A stretch of 64,000 bases of DNA from Lysobacter_K sp043738095 (GCA_043738095.1 JAYSZI010000093.1:62001-126000), one strand, 5' to 3'. Positions 26,437-34,500 are shown, counted from the stretch's first letter. A program made the numbers and translations. The notes: generated by a model from the letters alone, not told the origin.

Positions 26437-27429
26437 GTGACCATTTTCGCGATCGCCAGTGCAGCGCTGGTCCTGCTTGCTCTGGGCTATGTGCTGCATC
26501 CACTGTGGCGCGACAAGCGCGCCGCCGGCGTCGGTGTGATGCTGAGCCTCGGCGTGACCACCGGCCTGCTCTACACGTTGATCGGCACGCCAAAGGCACT
26601 AGACCCGGCGCAACGCCGCGCGCCCGACAACATCGGCGACGCCGTCACGCAACTGGAGACCGAACTTCAGCGCGATCCGAATCAGGCTGAAGGCTGGCGC
26701 CTGCTGGCCAATGCCTACGCCGCCATCGGCCGCACCCGGGATGCGCAAGCGGCGCGCGCGCGCGCGCTCAAACTTGCGCCCGACGATGCCGACTTGCTGA
26801 CCCAGGCCGCCGAGGCTCGCGCGATGGACGCACCGGGCCGCAGCTTCGATGCCCAGGGCGTCGCGATGCTGCAACGCGCCCTGGTCCAGCAGCCAATGCA
26901 CCAGCGCGCACGCTGGTTTCTCGGCATCGCCCAACGCCAAGCCAAGCAGCCGGCGGCCGCCGCGCGAACCTGGGAGCCGTTGCTCGCGATCGTCGATACC
27001 AAGACCGGCGCCAGCCTGCGCGAGCAGATCAACGCCGCACGTAGCGATGCCGGTCTGGCGCCGTTGCCGCTGACCGCGACGTCGCCAGCAGGCATCCGCA
27101 TCAGCGTCTCGCTCGACCCGGCACTGGCGATGCGCCTGCGCAAGGACGCGGTGGTGTTCGTGATCGCCCGTCGCCCGGGCGGAGCCCCGATGCCGGTCGC
27201 GGTCGAGAAGCTGCGCGCCGACAGCCTGCCGCAAGTGGTGACGCTCGACGACGCCGACAGTCTGATGCCGACGGCGAAGCTGTCGCAGTTGCAGTCCGTG
27301 GAGATCATCGCGCGCGTGTCGGCCAGCGGCGATGCGACGCCGCGCCCGGGCGACTTCGAGGCAGCAGCGACCACGGTGCAGAAAGGCCAGACCGCGGCTG
27401 CTGTATTGATCGATCGTGTGATCGAATAG
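26437..27429 (+). CDS. ccmI: Cytochrome c maturation protein CcmI (CycH), TPR protein
   Basis: CcmI is an apocytochrome c chaperone. The 330-residue product starts with GTG at 26437, preceded by AGGAG 8 bp upstream, and has two N-terminal membrane helices (IFAIASAALVLLALGYVLHPLW and GVGVMLSLGVTTGLLYTLIG). TPR-like helices follow from about residue 70 (AVTQLETELQRDPNQAEGWRLLANAYAAIGRTRDAQAARARALKLAPDD, given here only as landmarks), then a C-terminal beta-rich domain (ISVSLDPALAMRLRKDAVVFVIAR). This is the last ccm gene; a 93-bp gap separates it from metX. Confidence 0.93.
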   Translation: MTIFAIASAALVLLALGYVLHPLWRDKRAAGVGVMLSLGVTTGLLYTLIGTPKALDPAQRRAPDNIGDAVTQLETELQRDPNQAEGWRLLANAYAAIGRTRDAQAARARALKLAPDDADLLTQAAEARAMDAPGRSFDAQGVAMLQRALVQQPMHQRARWFLGIAQRQAKQPAAAARTWEPLLAIVDTKTGASLREQINAARSDAGLAPLPLTATSPAGIRISVSLDPALAMRLRKDAVVFVIARRPGGAPMPVAVEKLRADSLPQVVTLDDADSLMPTAKLSQLQSVEIIARVSASGDATPRPGDFEAAATTVQKGQTAAAVLIDRVIE

Positions 27430-27522
27430 CGCGTTGCCCATGCGCTGCCAGCGAATGCTGGAACCACCGCCGTCACCAGCAACCGCTGCAGTGACGAAAC
27501 CGCCAAGGACCGACGACCCGGC

Positions 27523-28656
27523 ATGACTGAATTCATCCCCCCCGGCACCCGCTTCCTCGATCTGCCATCCCAGTTCCCGATGAAGCGCGGCGGCGCCCTG
27601 CACAGCGCCCGCGTCGCCTTCGAGACCTGGGGCGCGCTCAACGCCGCGCGCGACAACGCGCTGCTGATCCTCACGGGTCTGTCGCCGGATGCCCACGCCG
27701 CCGCCAATGCGGGCAACGCCGAGCCTGGCTGGTGGGAAGCGATGCTCGGCCCCGGCAAACCGATCGACAGCGACCGTTGGTTCGTGATCTGCGTGAACTC
27801 GCTGGGCAGCTGCAAGGGGTCGACCGGCCCGGCTTCGATCAACCCGACCACTGGGGACCTTTATCGCCTCGATTTCCCCAACCTGTCGATCGAGGACGTC
27901 GCCGACGCCGCGGCCCACGTTGTTCGCGGACTCGACGTCGAGCGCCTCGCCTGCGTGATCGGCACTTCGATGGGCGGCATGACAGCGCTGGCATTGCTGC
28001 TACGCCATCCCGGCATCGCGCGCGCGCACATCAACATCTCCGGCGCCGCGCACGCACTGCCGTTCTCGATCGCAATCCGCTCACTGCAACGCGAGGCGAT
28101 CCGCCTCGATCCGAAATGGAACGTCGGCCACTACGACGACGCGCAGTACCCCGAATCCGGCATGCGTATGGCGCGCAAGCTCGGGGTCATCACCTATCGC
28201 TCCGCGCTGGAATGGGACGGCCGCTTCGGGCGGGTTCGGCTGGAATCCGACCGCCCCGACGACGAACCGTTCGGCCTGGAATTCCAGGTCGAGAGCTATC
28301 TCGAAGGTCACGCGCGCCGCTTCGTGCGCAACTTTGACCCGAACTGCTACCTCTACCTCAGCCGCTCGATGGACTGGTTCGACCTGGGCGAATACTGCCA
28401 GGCGCGTTGCGGCAACGGCGACACCGATGCGCGCAACGGGCTGGCGCTGATCCGGATCGACAAGGCGCTTTCGATCGGCGTGCAGACCGACATTTTGTTC
28501 CCGCTGCAGCAGCAGCAACAGATCGCCGAAGGCTTGCGCGACGGCGGCGCCGATGCGCGCTTTCTACCACTGGAATCGCCGCAGGGCCACGACGCGTTCC
28601 TGGTCGACATGGCCCGCTTTGGACCGGCCGTGTCCGGTTTTCTCGCCGCGCTCTGA
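27523..28656 (+). CDS. metX: MetX-type O-acyltransferase, probably L-serine O-succinyltransferase
   Basis: This alpha/beta-hydrolase-fold acyltransferase (377 residues) begins MTEFIPPGTRFLDLPSQFPM and contains the oxyanion and nucleophile region NSLGSCKGSTGPASINP and IGTSMGGMTAL (catalytic Ser in the SMGG elbow), with the Asp-His pair near the end (QTDILFPLQQQQQ, ESPQGHDAFLVD). The N terminus and the NSLGSCKGSTGPAS motif match what I recall of the xanthomonad enzymes reassigned as serine O-succinyltransferases for cysteine synthesis, rather than homoserine acetyltransferases, which usually have NVLGGCQGTTGPSS. Some activity on homoserine is possible. The next gene is a cysteine-dioxygenase-family protein, which would link synthesis and oxidation of thiols. 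Confidence 0.88.
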   Translation: MTEFIPPGTRFLDLPSQFPMKRGGALHSARVAFETWGALNAARDNALLILTGLSPDAHAAANAGNAEPGWWEAMLGPGKPIDSDRWFVICVNSLGSCKGSTGPASINPTTGDLYRLDFPNLSIEDVADAAAHVVRGLDVERLACVIGTSMGGMTALALLLRHPGIARAHINISGAAHALPFSIAIRSLQREAIRLDPKWNVGHYDDAQYPESGMRMARKLGVITYRSALEWDGRFGRVRLESDRPDDEPFGLEFQVESYLEGHARRFVRNFDPNCYLYLSRSMDWFDLGEYCQARCGNGDTDARNGLALIRIDKALSIGVQTDILFPLQQQQQIAEGLRDGGADARFLPLESPQGHDAFLVDMARFGPAVSGFLAAL

Positions 28657-28841
28657 CACACGTTCAGGAACTGTTTGGCGCCGAAAGACTCCCGTTTGCG
28701 CCCGATAGCGGGTAAGGCACGCGACACGCGCTCGCATCGAGCATTTGAGTATCGCGACCTGCCACGCTACCGCGCCCTTCGCGCGCCGGGAGCAGGAAAG
28801 TCGGAACTTCAGCCAAGCGAGCAGGCGTAAACTCTACCCCC

Positions 28842-29453
28842 ATGAACCCGTCAAACGTCCTGCCCGAATTCAGTGCCCGGGATATCGATTTCCCCGGCCG
28901 CGACAAGCTGGTCGCCGCGCTCGATACCGCACTGTCTGCCGGCGACGAACACGCCGTCACCGCCGCGCTGCGCAACACCCTGTGCGCGCTGATCCGCGAC
29001 CGCGACGTGCAATTGCCTGCGTGCGTCTACGAAGCAATCGACGACCACTACGCCCGCCGCGAGATCTACCGCAGCGCCGACCTGGGCTACAGCGTCGTGG
29101 CGATGACTTGGGGCCCGGGCCAGGGCACGCCGGTGCACGACCACTGCGGCCTGTGGTGCGTAGAAGGCGTCTGGGACGGCCAGCTTGAGATCACCCAGTA
29201 CGAGCTGCTCGAATGGCAAGATGAGCGCTTCCGCTTCCGCGCGGCCGGCGGCATGCTCGCCGGGCCCGGCAGCGCGGGCAGCCTGATCCCCCCGCACGAA
29301 TACCACTCCATCCGCAACGCCAGCGACGACGCCGTCGCGGTGTCGGTGCACATCTACAAGGCGCCGATGGGCACCTGCTCAATGTTCGTCCCCCAGGACG
29401 GCGAGTGGTTCGCGCGCCAGGCCAAGACGCTTTGTACCGACGACCCTGGCTGA
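28842..29453 (+). CDS. Cysteine dioxygenase family (thiol dioxygenase)
   Basis: The 203-residue cupin oxidises a small thiol to a sulphinic acid with non-heme iron and O2. The 3-His iron site is visible: His99 and His101 in GPGQGTPVHDHCGLWC and His155 in PPHEYHSIRN. Cys106 sits five residues after His101, the position of the cysteine that crosslinks to tyrosine in mammalian enzymes; bacterial CDOs often have Gly there. The GPGQ.TP.HDH context also resembles 3-mercaptopropionate dioxygenases, so the substrate (cysteine or mercaptopropionate) is open. The preceding 185-bp gap shows no other gene. The product is probably cytoplasmic. Confidence 0.82.
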   Translation: MNPSNVLPEFSARDIDFPGRDKLVAALDTALSAGDEHAVTAALRNTLCALIRDRDVQLPACVYEAIDDHYARREIYRSADLGYSVVAMTWGPGQGTPVHDHCGLWCVEGVWDGQLEITQYELLEWQDERFRFRAAGGMLAGPGSAGSLIPPHEYHSIRNASDDAVAVSVHIYKAPMGTCSMFVPQDGEWFARQAKTLCTDDPG

Positions 29454-29529
29454 CGGCTCCCCGCCTGGCCCGATTGACTGACCACCAACTTGGGCTTCCT
29501 GCGGAATGCTCAACTCCCCAACCTTCGGC

Positions 29530-29535
29530 TATACT
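29530..29535 (+). promoter_or_regulatory. -10 element of the tRNA-Leu promoter
   Basis: TATACT lies 12 bp upstream of the tRNA 5' end. The hexamer 17 bp further upstream (29507-29512, TGCTCA) is a poor -35. The position fits a short tRNA leader. Confidence 0.55.
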
Positions 29536-29546
29536 GCGCGCCCGCT

Positions 29547-29633
29547 GCCGAAGTGGCGGAATCGGTAGACGCAGCGGACTCAAAATCCGCCGCCTTTAAA
29601 AGCGTGGGGGTTCGAGTCCCCCCTTCGGCACCA
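29547..29633 (+). tRNA. tRNA-Leu (anticodon CAA)
   Basis: The 87-nt gene begins GCCGAAGTGGCGGAATCGGT and ends with encoded CCA. The acceptor stem GCCGAAG pairs with CTTCGGC; the anticodon loop CTCAAAA lies between GCGGA and TCCGC, giving anticodon CAA (reads UUG). A long variable arm (class II, GCCTTTAAAAGCG) and a T arm with GTTCGAG are present. A terminator follows within 10 bp. Confidence 0.97.
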
Positions 29634-29642
29634 GCTACAAAA

Positions 29643-29674
29643 AAAGGCCCCGCGAAAGCGAGGCCTTTGGTTTT
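29643..29674 (+). terminator. Terminator after tRNA-Leu
   Basis: Arms AAAGGCCCCGC (29643-29653) and GCGAGGCCTTT (29658-29668) with a GAAA loop and one mismatch are followed by GG and TTTT. The 5' A-run would also make it usable from the opposite strand. The 230 bp beyond it, up to the HExxH gene, contain no recognisable gene. Confidence 0.85.
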
Positions 29675-29901
29675 AGTGCGTAGTTTTTGTGCGCGACACC
29701 GCGCTCGCAGTTTACGTAGCCCGCGAAACCATCACCCATAAAGAAGGCCCAGTCTCGACGAGGATTTTACCCCTCGGGTGGCTGAGCCCTCTATGCCGGA
29801 TTCGGGCTTCTGGCTTTCGCCTTCTGCGATTTCCTCCGACGCGTGCAGATTACCGCGAGGGATGTTATTGCGAGGTCAAAAACGGTGCCGTTCGTCGGCG
29901 T

Positions 29902-30345
29902 CTACCAAGGCCACCAGCCGTGACCCGTCATCGCGTAGCGGTCGGCCGCGCGCTCGAAGCGGTTGCGCACGCTGATGCCACCGCAAGCGAGGTAAAGCGG
30001 CAGAAATAACGGTCCCAACACCATGTATTGGTAGACGTGCGCGCGCTCATGATCAGCCAGCGTGATCTCGGACTCCTCAGCGTGACCGGCGCGGTGAGCG
30101 TAGGTCACGCAGGGCGAGTCCAAGGTATCGCCGGTGTGCAGGATCACGTTGCCGAACGTAATCGCGCCGCCCGGCCCCCACGGCCAACGGTGGAACACGA
30201 TGGCGAGGTCGCGACGGCGCAGGTGCGCATGCGCGCCAAATGCCAGTCCGACGCCACCAGCGAGCAGGCCAAGCACGGTGTTGGGCAGCGCCCACGCCAT
30301 GCCCAGCGCCAGCGCGCCGGCGCGCAGCACGGGGCTGGCAAGCAC
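29902..30345 (-). CDS. Small membrane protein with an HExxH motif
   Basis: The 147-residue protein starts at GTG 30345, three bases after the stop of the PspC gene, with GGAAGAGG inside the end of that gene as ribosome binding site. It has two hydrophobic segments (residues about 10-38 and 105-122) and, just before the second, the sequence LADHERAHVYQYM, which contains HExxH (His99, Glu100, His103). A further conserved-looking Glu is in NRFERAADRYA (Glu131). This is the layout of a gluzincin-type zinc protease, but the protein is short and I recognise no named family. Alternatively the motif is fortuitous. It is probably in the same operon as the PspC and DUF5329 genes. Confidence 0.7.
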   Translation of the reverse strand: MLASPVLRAGALALGMAWALPNTVLGLLAGGVGLAFGAHAHLRRRDLAIVFHRWPWGPGGAITFGNVILHTGDTLDSPCVTYAHRAGHAEESEITLADHERAHVYQYMVLGPLFLPLYLACGGISVRNRFERAADRYAMTGHGWWPW

Positions 30346-30348
30346 CAG

Positions 30349-30555
30349 TCAGCCCACCTCTTCCGGCATCAACAGCCACAGGATCAGGTACACGAGGATC
30401 CCCGGGAAAGCGACGGACGCGAGCGAGACGATCACAAACAGCACGCGCAACACCGTCGGGTTCCATCCGTAGCGTTGTGCCACGCCGCCGAGAACACCGG
30501 CGAGCATACGGTCGTGCCGGGAGCGGACGAATGGCCGCGTAGCAGAATCAGTCAT
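30349..30555 (-). CDS. PspC domain protein
   Basis: The 68-residue protein is a stand-alone PspC domain: a basic N-terminal part (RPFVRSRHDRMLAGVLGGVA), the conserved QRYGWNPTVLRVLFVIVSL, and a C-terminal transmembrane helix ending LVYLILWLLMPEE. PspC proteins sense or respond to envelope stress. Without pspA or pspB nearby its role here is unknown; short stand-alone PspC proteins are common. It lies 39 bp downstream of the DUF5329 gene and 3 bp upstream of the HExxH gene. Confidence 0.9.
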   Translation of the reverse strand: MTDSATRPFVRSRHDRMLAGVLGGVAQRYGWNPTVLRVLFVIVSLASVAFPGILVYLILWLLMPEEVG

Positions 30556-30594
30556 GGCGCAACTCCAGTCCTCGCAACGCCCGAGTTTACCGAC

Positions 30595-30971
30595 TCATCG
30601 TGATGGCGCGGTCGAACGCCTTAGCGCCCGCAACCGGCTCTGCAGCCAGGCCGCCGACGCGAGCTCGCCTTGGCCCGGGCAGCGCATCGAGTAGGCCCGA
30701 CCACTGCGGCTACTTTCGGTGCCGGCGCGCACGATGAATTGCTCAGCGCTGGTGACCTGGTCGCGCTTGCGCAGCCACTCATATTTCTTGCACAAGTGCG
30801 CTTGCGCCGGCGAATGCCAACGGCCGTTGCGTTGGAACTGGCAACCCGACGTGGCCACCCCCGCGATCAATTGGTCGATCTCGCGGGCGGTGGCGGGCGG
30901 GGGTGCGGCGCGCGCGCCCGCCACGGTACGGCGAGGCACAGCGCGATGGCGGGGCGGACGATCGGGCTCAT
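30595..30971 (-). pseudogene. DUF5329 secreted protein with a frameshift in a (GC)5 tract
   Basis: The conserved body (REIDQLIAGVATSGCQFQRN, CKKYEWLRKRDQVTSAEQFI, SMRCPGQGELASAAWL) is a complete DUF5329 domain in one frame, ending at 30595. That frame has no ATG or signal peptide at a sensible place. A good start with a signal-peptide-like sequence, ATG at 30971 (MSPIVRPAIALCLAVPWRAR), is in another frame. The two join if the GC dinucleotide run at 30908-30917 had four units instead of five. This can be a real frameshift, a slippage-prone on/off switch or an assembly error. With the repair the product would be about 124 residues and periplasmic. The function of DUF5329 is unknown. Confidence 0.7.
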
Positions 30972-31096
30972 GGGGGCATCGGACTCCAACCGGGTGGTGT
31001 CGGGGTTGCGCGCCGGCCGTTACGCGCGGCGGCGCCACTGCGCGTGATGCCCGGGTATCGCCGCGCCCAACCCTGGCTACACAGCCGCCGAATGCC

Positions 31097-32167
31097 TCAG
31101 CGGGACCGCTGCGCCAGCCAGTCGTGGATCGCCTGCGGCACTTCGCGTTGGGCGCGCCCGGAGACGTAGATGCCAATGTGCCCCCCGCGAAAGGACACTT
31201 CGGAATAGTCGTCGGTGCCGATCAGACCCTTCAGCGCTTTCGACGACGCCGGTGGCACCAGGTGGTCCTGTTCGGCGAACACGTTGAGTACGGGGATTTC
31301 GACCTCGCCCAGATGCACCTCGCGGCCGCCGATATCGATGCCGCCCTTGACGAAGCCGTTGCCCTGGAAGAACTGCTTGATGAACTGGCGGAACGCTTCA
31401 CCGGCCTGATCGGGCGAGTCGAATATCCACTTTTCCATGCGCAGGAAGTCTTCTAGCGCGGCCTTGTCGTCAAGGATGTCCACCAAGCCGACGTACTTCT
31501 GCACGAACAGCCGCCATGGCTTCAGGGTGAGGTAACTCCAGTTCATGGTGTCGGCGGAAATGTTGCCCATGGTGTCGACCATCAGGTCGACGTCGATGTC
31601 GCGCGTCCAGTTCGACAGCATGTTGTCGTCGGTGTGGAAGTCGACTGGCGTAACCATGGTGACGAGGTTGCGCACCTTGCCTGGGTTGAGTGCGGCGTAG
31701 CACAGCGAGAACGCGCCTCCCTGGCAGATGCCGAGCAGGTTGGTCGCGTCGAGCCCGTGCGCGCGACGCAGGTGGTCGACGGCTCCTCCAAGAAAGCGCT
31801 GAATGTAGTCCTCGAGTTCAAGATAGCGATCGGAGCGATCCGGGTAACCCCAGTCGAGCAGGTAGACATCTTCGCCACGCTCGAGCAGCCCCCGCACGAT
31901 GGACTTGTCGGCCTGCAGGTCGACCATGTACGGCCGGTTGACCAAGGCGTAGCAGATCAGCAGCGGCACCTTGGCCGTCGGCGCGCGCTCACCGATGAAG
32001 CGGTAGAGCACGACCTTGCCGTCGCGCCAGACTTCCTGCTTGGTGGTAGCGCCGTACTGCACGTCGTCGAGCGACTGCAGCGTGTCGAGGCCGGCTTGCA
32101 GCTTGGCCTGGGTGGTGCGCGCTTCTTGCGCGAGAGACTCAGGGGTGAAATTCAATGGTCCGGACAT
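31097..32167 (-). CDS. phaC: Class III poly(3-hydroxyalkanoate) synthase subunit PhaC
   Basis: PhaC polymerises (R)-3-hydroxyacyl-CoA, usually 3-hydroxybutyryl-CoA, into storage polyester on granules. The 356-residue length is that of class III synthases, which need PhaE. The catalytic triad is Cys148 in the lipase-like box GICQGG, Asp301 in AEQDHLVPP and His330 in FRGGHIGIY. Conserved flanking motifs such as VYLLDWGYPD and MVTPVDFHTDDNMLSNW are present. It lies 12 bp downstream of phaE and is surely cotranscribed with it. No phaA, phaB or phasin gene is visible in the window. Confidence 0.97.
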   Translation of the reverse strand: MSGPLNFTPESLAQEARTTQAKLQAGLDTLQSLDDVQYGATTKQEVWRDGKVVLYRFIGERAPTAKVPLLICYALVNRPYMVDLQADKSIVRGLLERGEDVYLLDWGYPDRSDRYLELEDYIQRFLGGAVDHLRRAHGLDATNLLGICQGGAFSLCYAALNPGKVRNLVTMVTPVDFHTDDNMLSNWTRDIDVDLMVDTMGNISADTMNWSYLTLKPWRLFVQKYVGLVDILDDKAALEDFLRMEKWIFDSPDQAGEAFRQFIKQFFQGNGFVKGGIDIGGREVHLGEVEIPVLNVFAEQDHLVPPASSKALKGLIGTDDYSEVSFRGGHIGIYVSGRAQREVPQAIHDWLAQRSR

Positions 32168-32179
32168 GGCGATTCTCGA

Positions 32180-33442
32180 TCAGCGCTTGCGCTTGGTGGC
32201 AACGGCAGGCGCGCGCGGGGTGGCGCGGACGTGGGGCGCGGCCGACTGAGCGGTGGATGGGCGCTTGGCTGCCTTCGCGGCTGTTGACGGCGCGGTTGGG
32301 GCGCGCTGGGCGGGTGCCTTTTTGGTCACGGGCGGCTTGGCGGACACACGCTTCGCCGTGGCCTGTTTCGCTACCCGTGCGGCCGGTTGCGGTGACGCAG
32401 GCGCCGATCGACGCGACGCGGGCCGCTCATGGGCGGGCGCTGATCGTGGTGCTGCGCGTACGGGCCCGGCAGACTCCGCGCTACGCTCCGTCGCATCGCG
32501 CAGCCGGCGCAACTCGCGTTCCAGCTGCACGATCTTGCGATGGGTGGCATCGACTTCCGTCCGCCCCGGGATGCCGAACAATCCGCACATCTCTTCGACT
32601 TCCTGCTGCAACGCCGCGCGCACCCGCATCTGCGAGTTGACGAACTCGCCATAAACCTCGCGGAACTTAGGCGACAGCGCGATCTCGGCGTAGGCCTCCT
32701 CGGCAGCGTCGATCCACAGGTCGAACAATGCGCGCGCGCTGCCAAGTTGGCGCCCGGGCTCGCTGCGTTCAGCCAGCTTGGCCTCGAAGCGCTCGAACGC
32801 GTTTTTGCCGGCCTCGGCCATCAACGCCTGATAGGCCTTGCTGTGCTGTTGGTGCGCGATCTGCGCCTGCGCCATCCGCTGCCAGCGCTCCTGGTGTTCC
32901 CGCGCGAACCCAAACGTCGGCAGCCCGAGTAGGCCCTGGCCACTGTGCTGCCAGGCTTGCAAATAGGGGGCGATCTGCTCGGACCATTGCTCCAGACCGT
33001 GTTGGCCGGGGCCCTGCATGCTGCCCAGCACAGCCGCGAACGGGTTCTCGCCGAGCGCCTGCTTCCACACGCGGGTGATGTCCGCCGCACTGGTGTCCTG
33101 ACCGGCGAACTGCGTGGCCAGCTGCTGCATCTGCGCGAACCAGCCGCGCGCCTGGCTGTTGAAGCGGTCGAGCATGTCGTTGGTGTCGGTATCCGCGCGG
33201 CCGCCTTTGGCCAGTTGCGACCACCATGCAACGGCCTCGTTCCAACCCGGTGCCGCCGGCTGTGCGGCCGGTTGGCCCGCCACGCCGGCGCTGCGCAATT
33301 GCTCGCCCCACGCGCTCCAGTACTGGCGCGCGAGCGCGTCGAGGTCGCTGCTGCCAACGCCACCGACGCCGGGAACCGCGCCCATACCGAATGGCCCACC
33401 CGCGCCGCCAAACCCGCCCGAACCAAAACCAAAATTGGCCAT
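32180..33442 (-). CDS. phaE: Class III PHA synthase subunit PhaE
   Basis: PhaE is the partner required for activity of class III PhaC. The 420-residue protein starts at 33442 (MANFGFGSGGFGGAGGPFGM), six bases after GGAGGG; a start 11 codons upstream is less likely. Features are a Gly-rich N terminus, an alpha-helical middle with typical family segments (ALARQYWSAWGEQL, FEAKLAERSEPGRQLGSARALFDLWIDAAEEAYAEI listed as landmarks, and VNSQMRVRAALQQEVEEMC) and a long Ala/Pro/Lys/Arg-rich basic tail of about 90 residues that could bind nucleoid DNA or granules. Basic tails like this are found in granule-DNA linkers, but no function is shown. Confidence 0.9.
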   Translation of the reverse strand: MANFGFGSGGFGGAGGPFGMGAVPGVGGVGSSDLDALARQYWSAWGEQLRSAGVAGQPAAQPAAPGWNEAVAWWSQLAKGGRADTDTNDMLDRFNSQARGWFAQMQQLATQFAGQDTSAADITRVWKQALGENPFAAVLGSMQGPGQHGLEQWSEQIAPYLQAWQHSGQGLLGLPTFGFAREHQERWQRMAQAQIAHQQHSKAYQALMAEAGKNAFERFEAKLAERSEPGRQLGSARALFDLWIDAAEEAYAEIALSPKFREVYGEFVNSQMRVRAALQQEVEEMCGLFGIPGRTEVDATHRKIVQLERELRRLRDATERSAESAGPVRAAPRSAPAHERPASRRSAPASPQPAARVAKQATAKRVSAKPPVTKKAPAQRAPTAPSTAAKAAKRPSTAQSAAPHVRATPRAPAVATKRKR

Positions 33443-33519
33443 CGCACCCTCCAAGAAGTGCCGCGATGATAGCAACGCGTTGTGACGCGTCGCAGCGCAC
33501 CCGGGCGCGGTGCCGAGCC

Positions 33520-34179
33520 TCAGGGCTTGGGAATGCGCAGGGTCTTGCTAATCATCAGCGAGCCCGACAGCAAGAACATCAGCACCAGCGGATGGAACTG
33601 CCATGGGCCAAGTTGGATCATGCCGAACCAAAGCCGGTCGCCGATCGCACCCTGCCAAACTGCGATAGCGAGCACGACCACCAGCAGCAGGCTGGTCGGT
33701 ATTGGCGTCCCCTCGAAATATTTGACTTTGTCGCCACCCCCGGACAACTGCTCTGCGGTGACGTTGTAGCGCGCAAGCCGGCTCACGCCACAGCCGACAA
33801 AGTAACTCAGCACCACCCAGTCCCAACCGCCTTGCAGACCGCACGCATAGGCTAGCGCGGCCGGCGCGACTCCGAAGGAAATGACGTCGGACAGGGAATC
33901 CAGTTCACGACCGAGCGTCGACGCCGAGTTGCGCGAGCGCGCGACGCGGCCGTCGAGCGCATCGAAGATAAACGCCAGCGGGATCAGCGCCATACCGATG
34001 AGCAGATCGGCTACCACACCCTCCTGCAAAAATCGCATTGCGGCGAAGATCGCACCGGTGCCACAGAACGCATTGGCCAGGGTGAACCAGTCAGCGAGAT
34101 GGAAGTCGCGCAGCATGGAGAAGTGACGCGGCTTGGGGCGGGGGTTGGCCATGGGCACAGGATCACGAGGTTGGGGCAC
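33520..34179 (-). CDS. pssA: CDP-diacylglycerol-serine O-phosphatidyltransferase
   Basis: PssA makes phosphatidylserine, the precursor of phosphatidylethanolamine. The membrane-bound (type II) CDP-alcohol phosphatidyltransferase motif is complete: Asp76-Gly77-x2-Ala80-Arg81-x8-Gly90-x3-Asp94-x3-Asp98 within DGRVARSRNSASTLGRELDS. Several transmembrane helices are predicted in 219 residues. The start may be 34179 or the Met at 34152 (MANPRPKPRHF). It is on the same strand as phaE, 77 bp upstream, with no terminator between, so cotranscription is possible. Confidence 0.92.
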   Translation of the reverse strand: MPQPRDPVPMANPRPKPRHFSMLRDFHLADWFTLANAFCGTGAIFAAMRFLQEGVVADLLIGMALIPLAFIFDALDGRVARSRNSASTLGRELDSLSDVISFGVAPAALAYACGLQGGWDWVVLSYFVGCGVSRLARYNVTAEQLSGGGDKVKYFEGTPIPTSLLLVVVLAIAVWQGAIGDRLWFGMIQLGPWQFHPLVLMFLLSGSLMISKTLRIPKP

Positions 34180-34296
34180 CAGCCTGCCAGCGCCGGTGTG
34201 ATGCCGGCAAGTACAACGTCCTCTACAGGGCTCGCTTTCGCGTTGGTTTCACTCGCTTTCCGGCAAGTTCTTGCAGCCCACCAAAGGAGTAATCCA

Positions 34297-34476
34297 ATGC
34301 CCAACACCGACAAGAACAAGTCTGGCGGTCATAGCCATCCGCAAAAGGACAACAAGTCCAATAACGATCAAGGCGACTCGCGCAAGGGCTCCAGTACCAA
34401 TGAGCAAGAGTCTGGGAAGAAAGGCGATGGGCCGAAAGAAAGCTTTGGGTCAAGTGGAGCGAAAGACAGCCATTGA
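34297..34476 (+). CDS. 59-residue hydrophilin-like disordered protein
   Basis: The gene has an excellent ribosome binding site (AAAGGAGT, 8 bp before ATG 34297). It encodes a peptide almost devoid of hydrophobic residues: MPNTDKNKSGGHSHPQKDN continuing with Lys, Ser, Asn, Gly, Asp, Gln and Glu, ending GAKDSH. There is one Phe and no Leu, Ile, Val, Trp or Tyr. This composition is that of hydrophilins, small stress-associated disordered proteins, but I recognise no named family. Its codons are visibly poorer in GC than the neighbours. It is convergent with the oligomer hydrolase and divergent from pssA. Confidence 0.72.
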   Translation: MPNTDKNKSGGHSHPQKDNKSNNDQGDSRKGSSTNEQESGKKGDGPKESFGSSGAKDSH

Positions 34477-34500
34477 GTTACGGCACGGATCGGTTGCCGA

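Noticed and set aside
27430..27522. A SAM- or sulphur-responsive riboswitch upstream of metX
   Set aside because: The gap is only 93 bp and shows no recognisable conserved aptamer sequence or terminator hairpin.
27523..28656. Homoserine O-acetyltransferase as the primary name
   Set aside because: The NSLGSCKGSTGPAS motif and N terminus fit the xanthomonad serine O-succinyltransferase group better; homoserine activity is kept only as an alternative.
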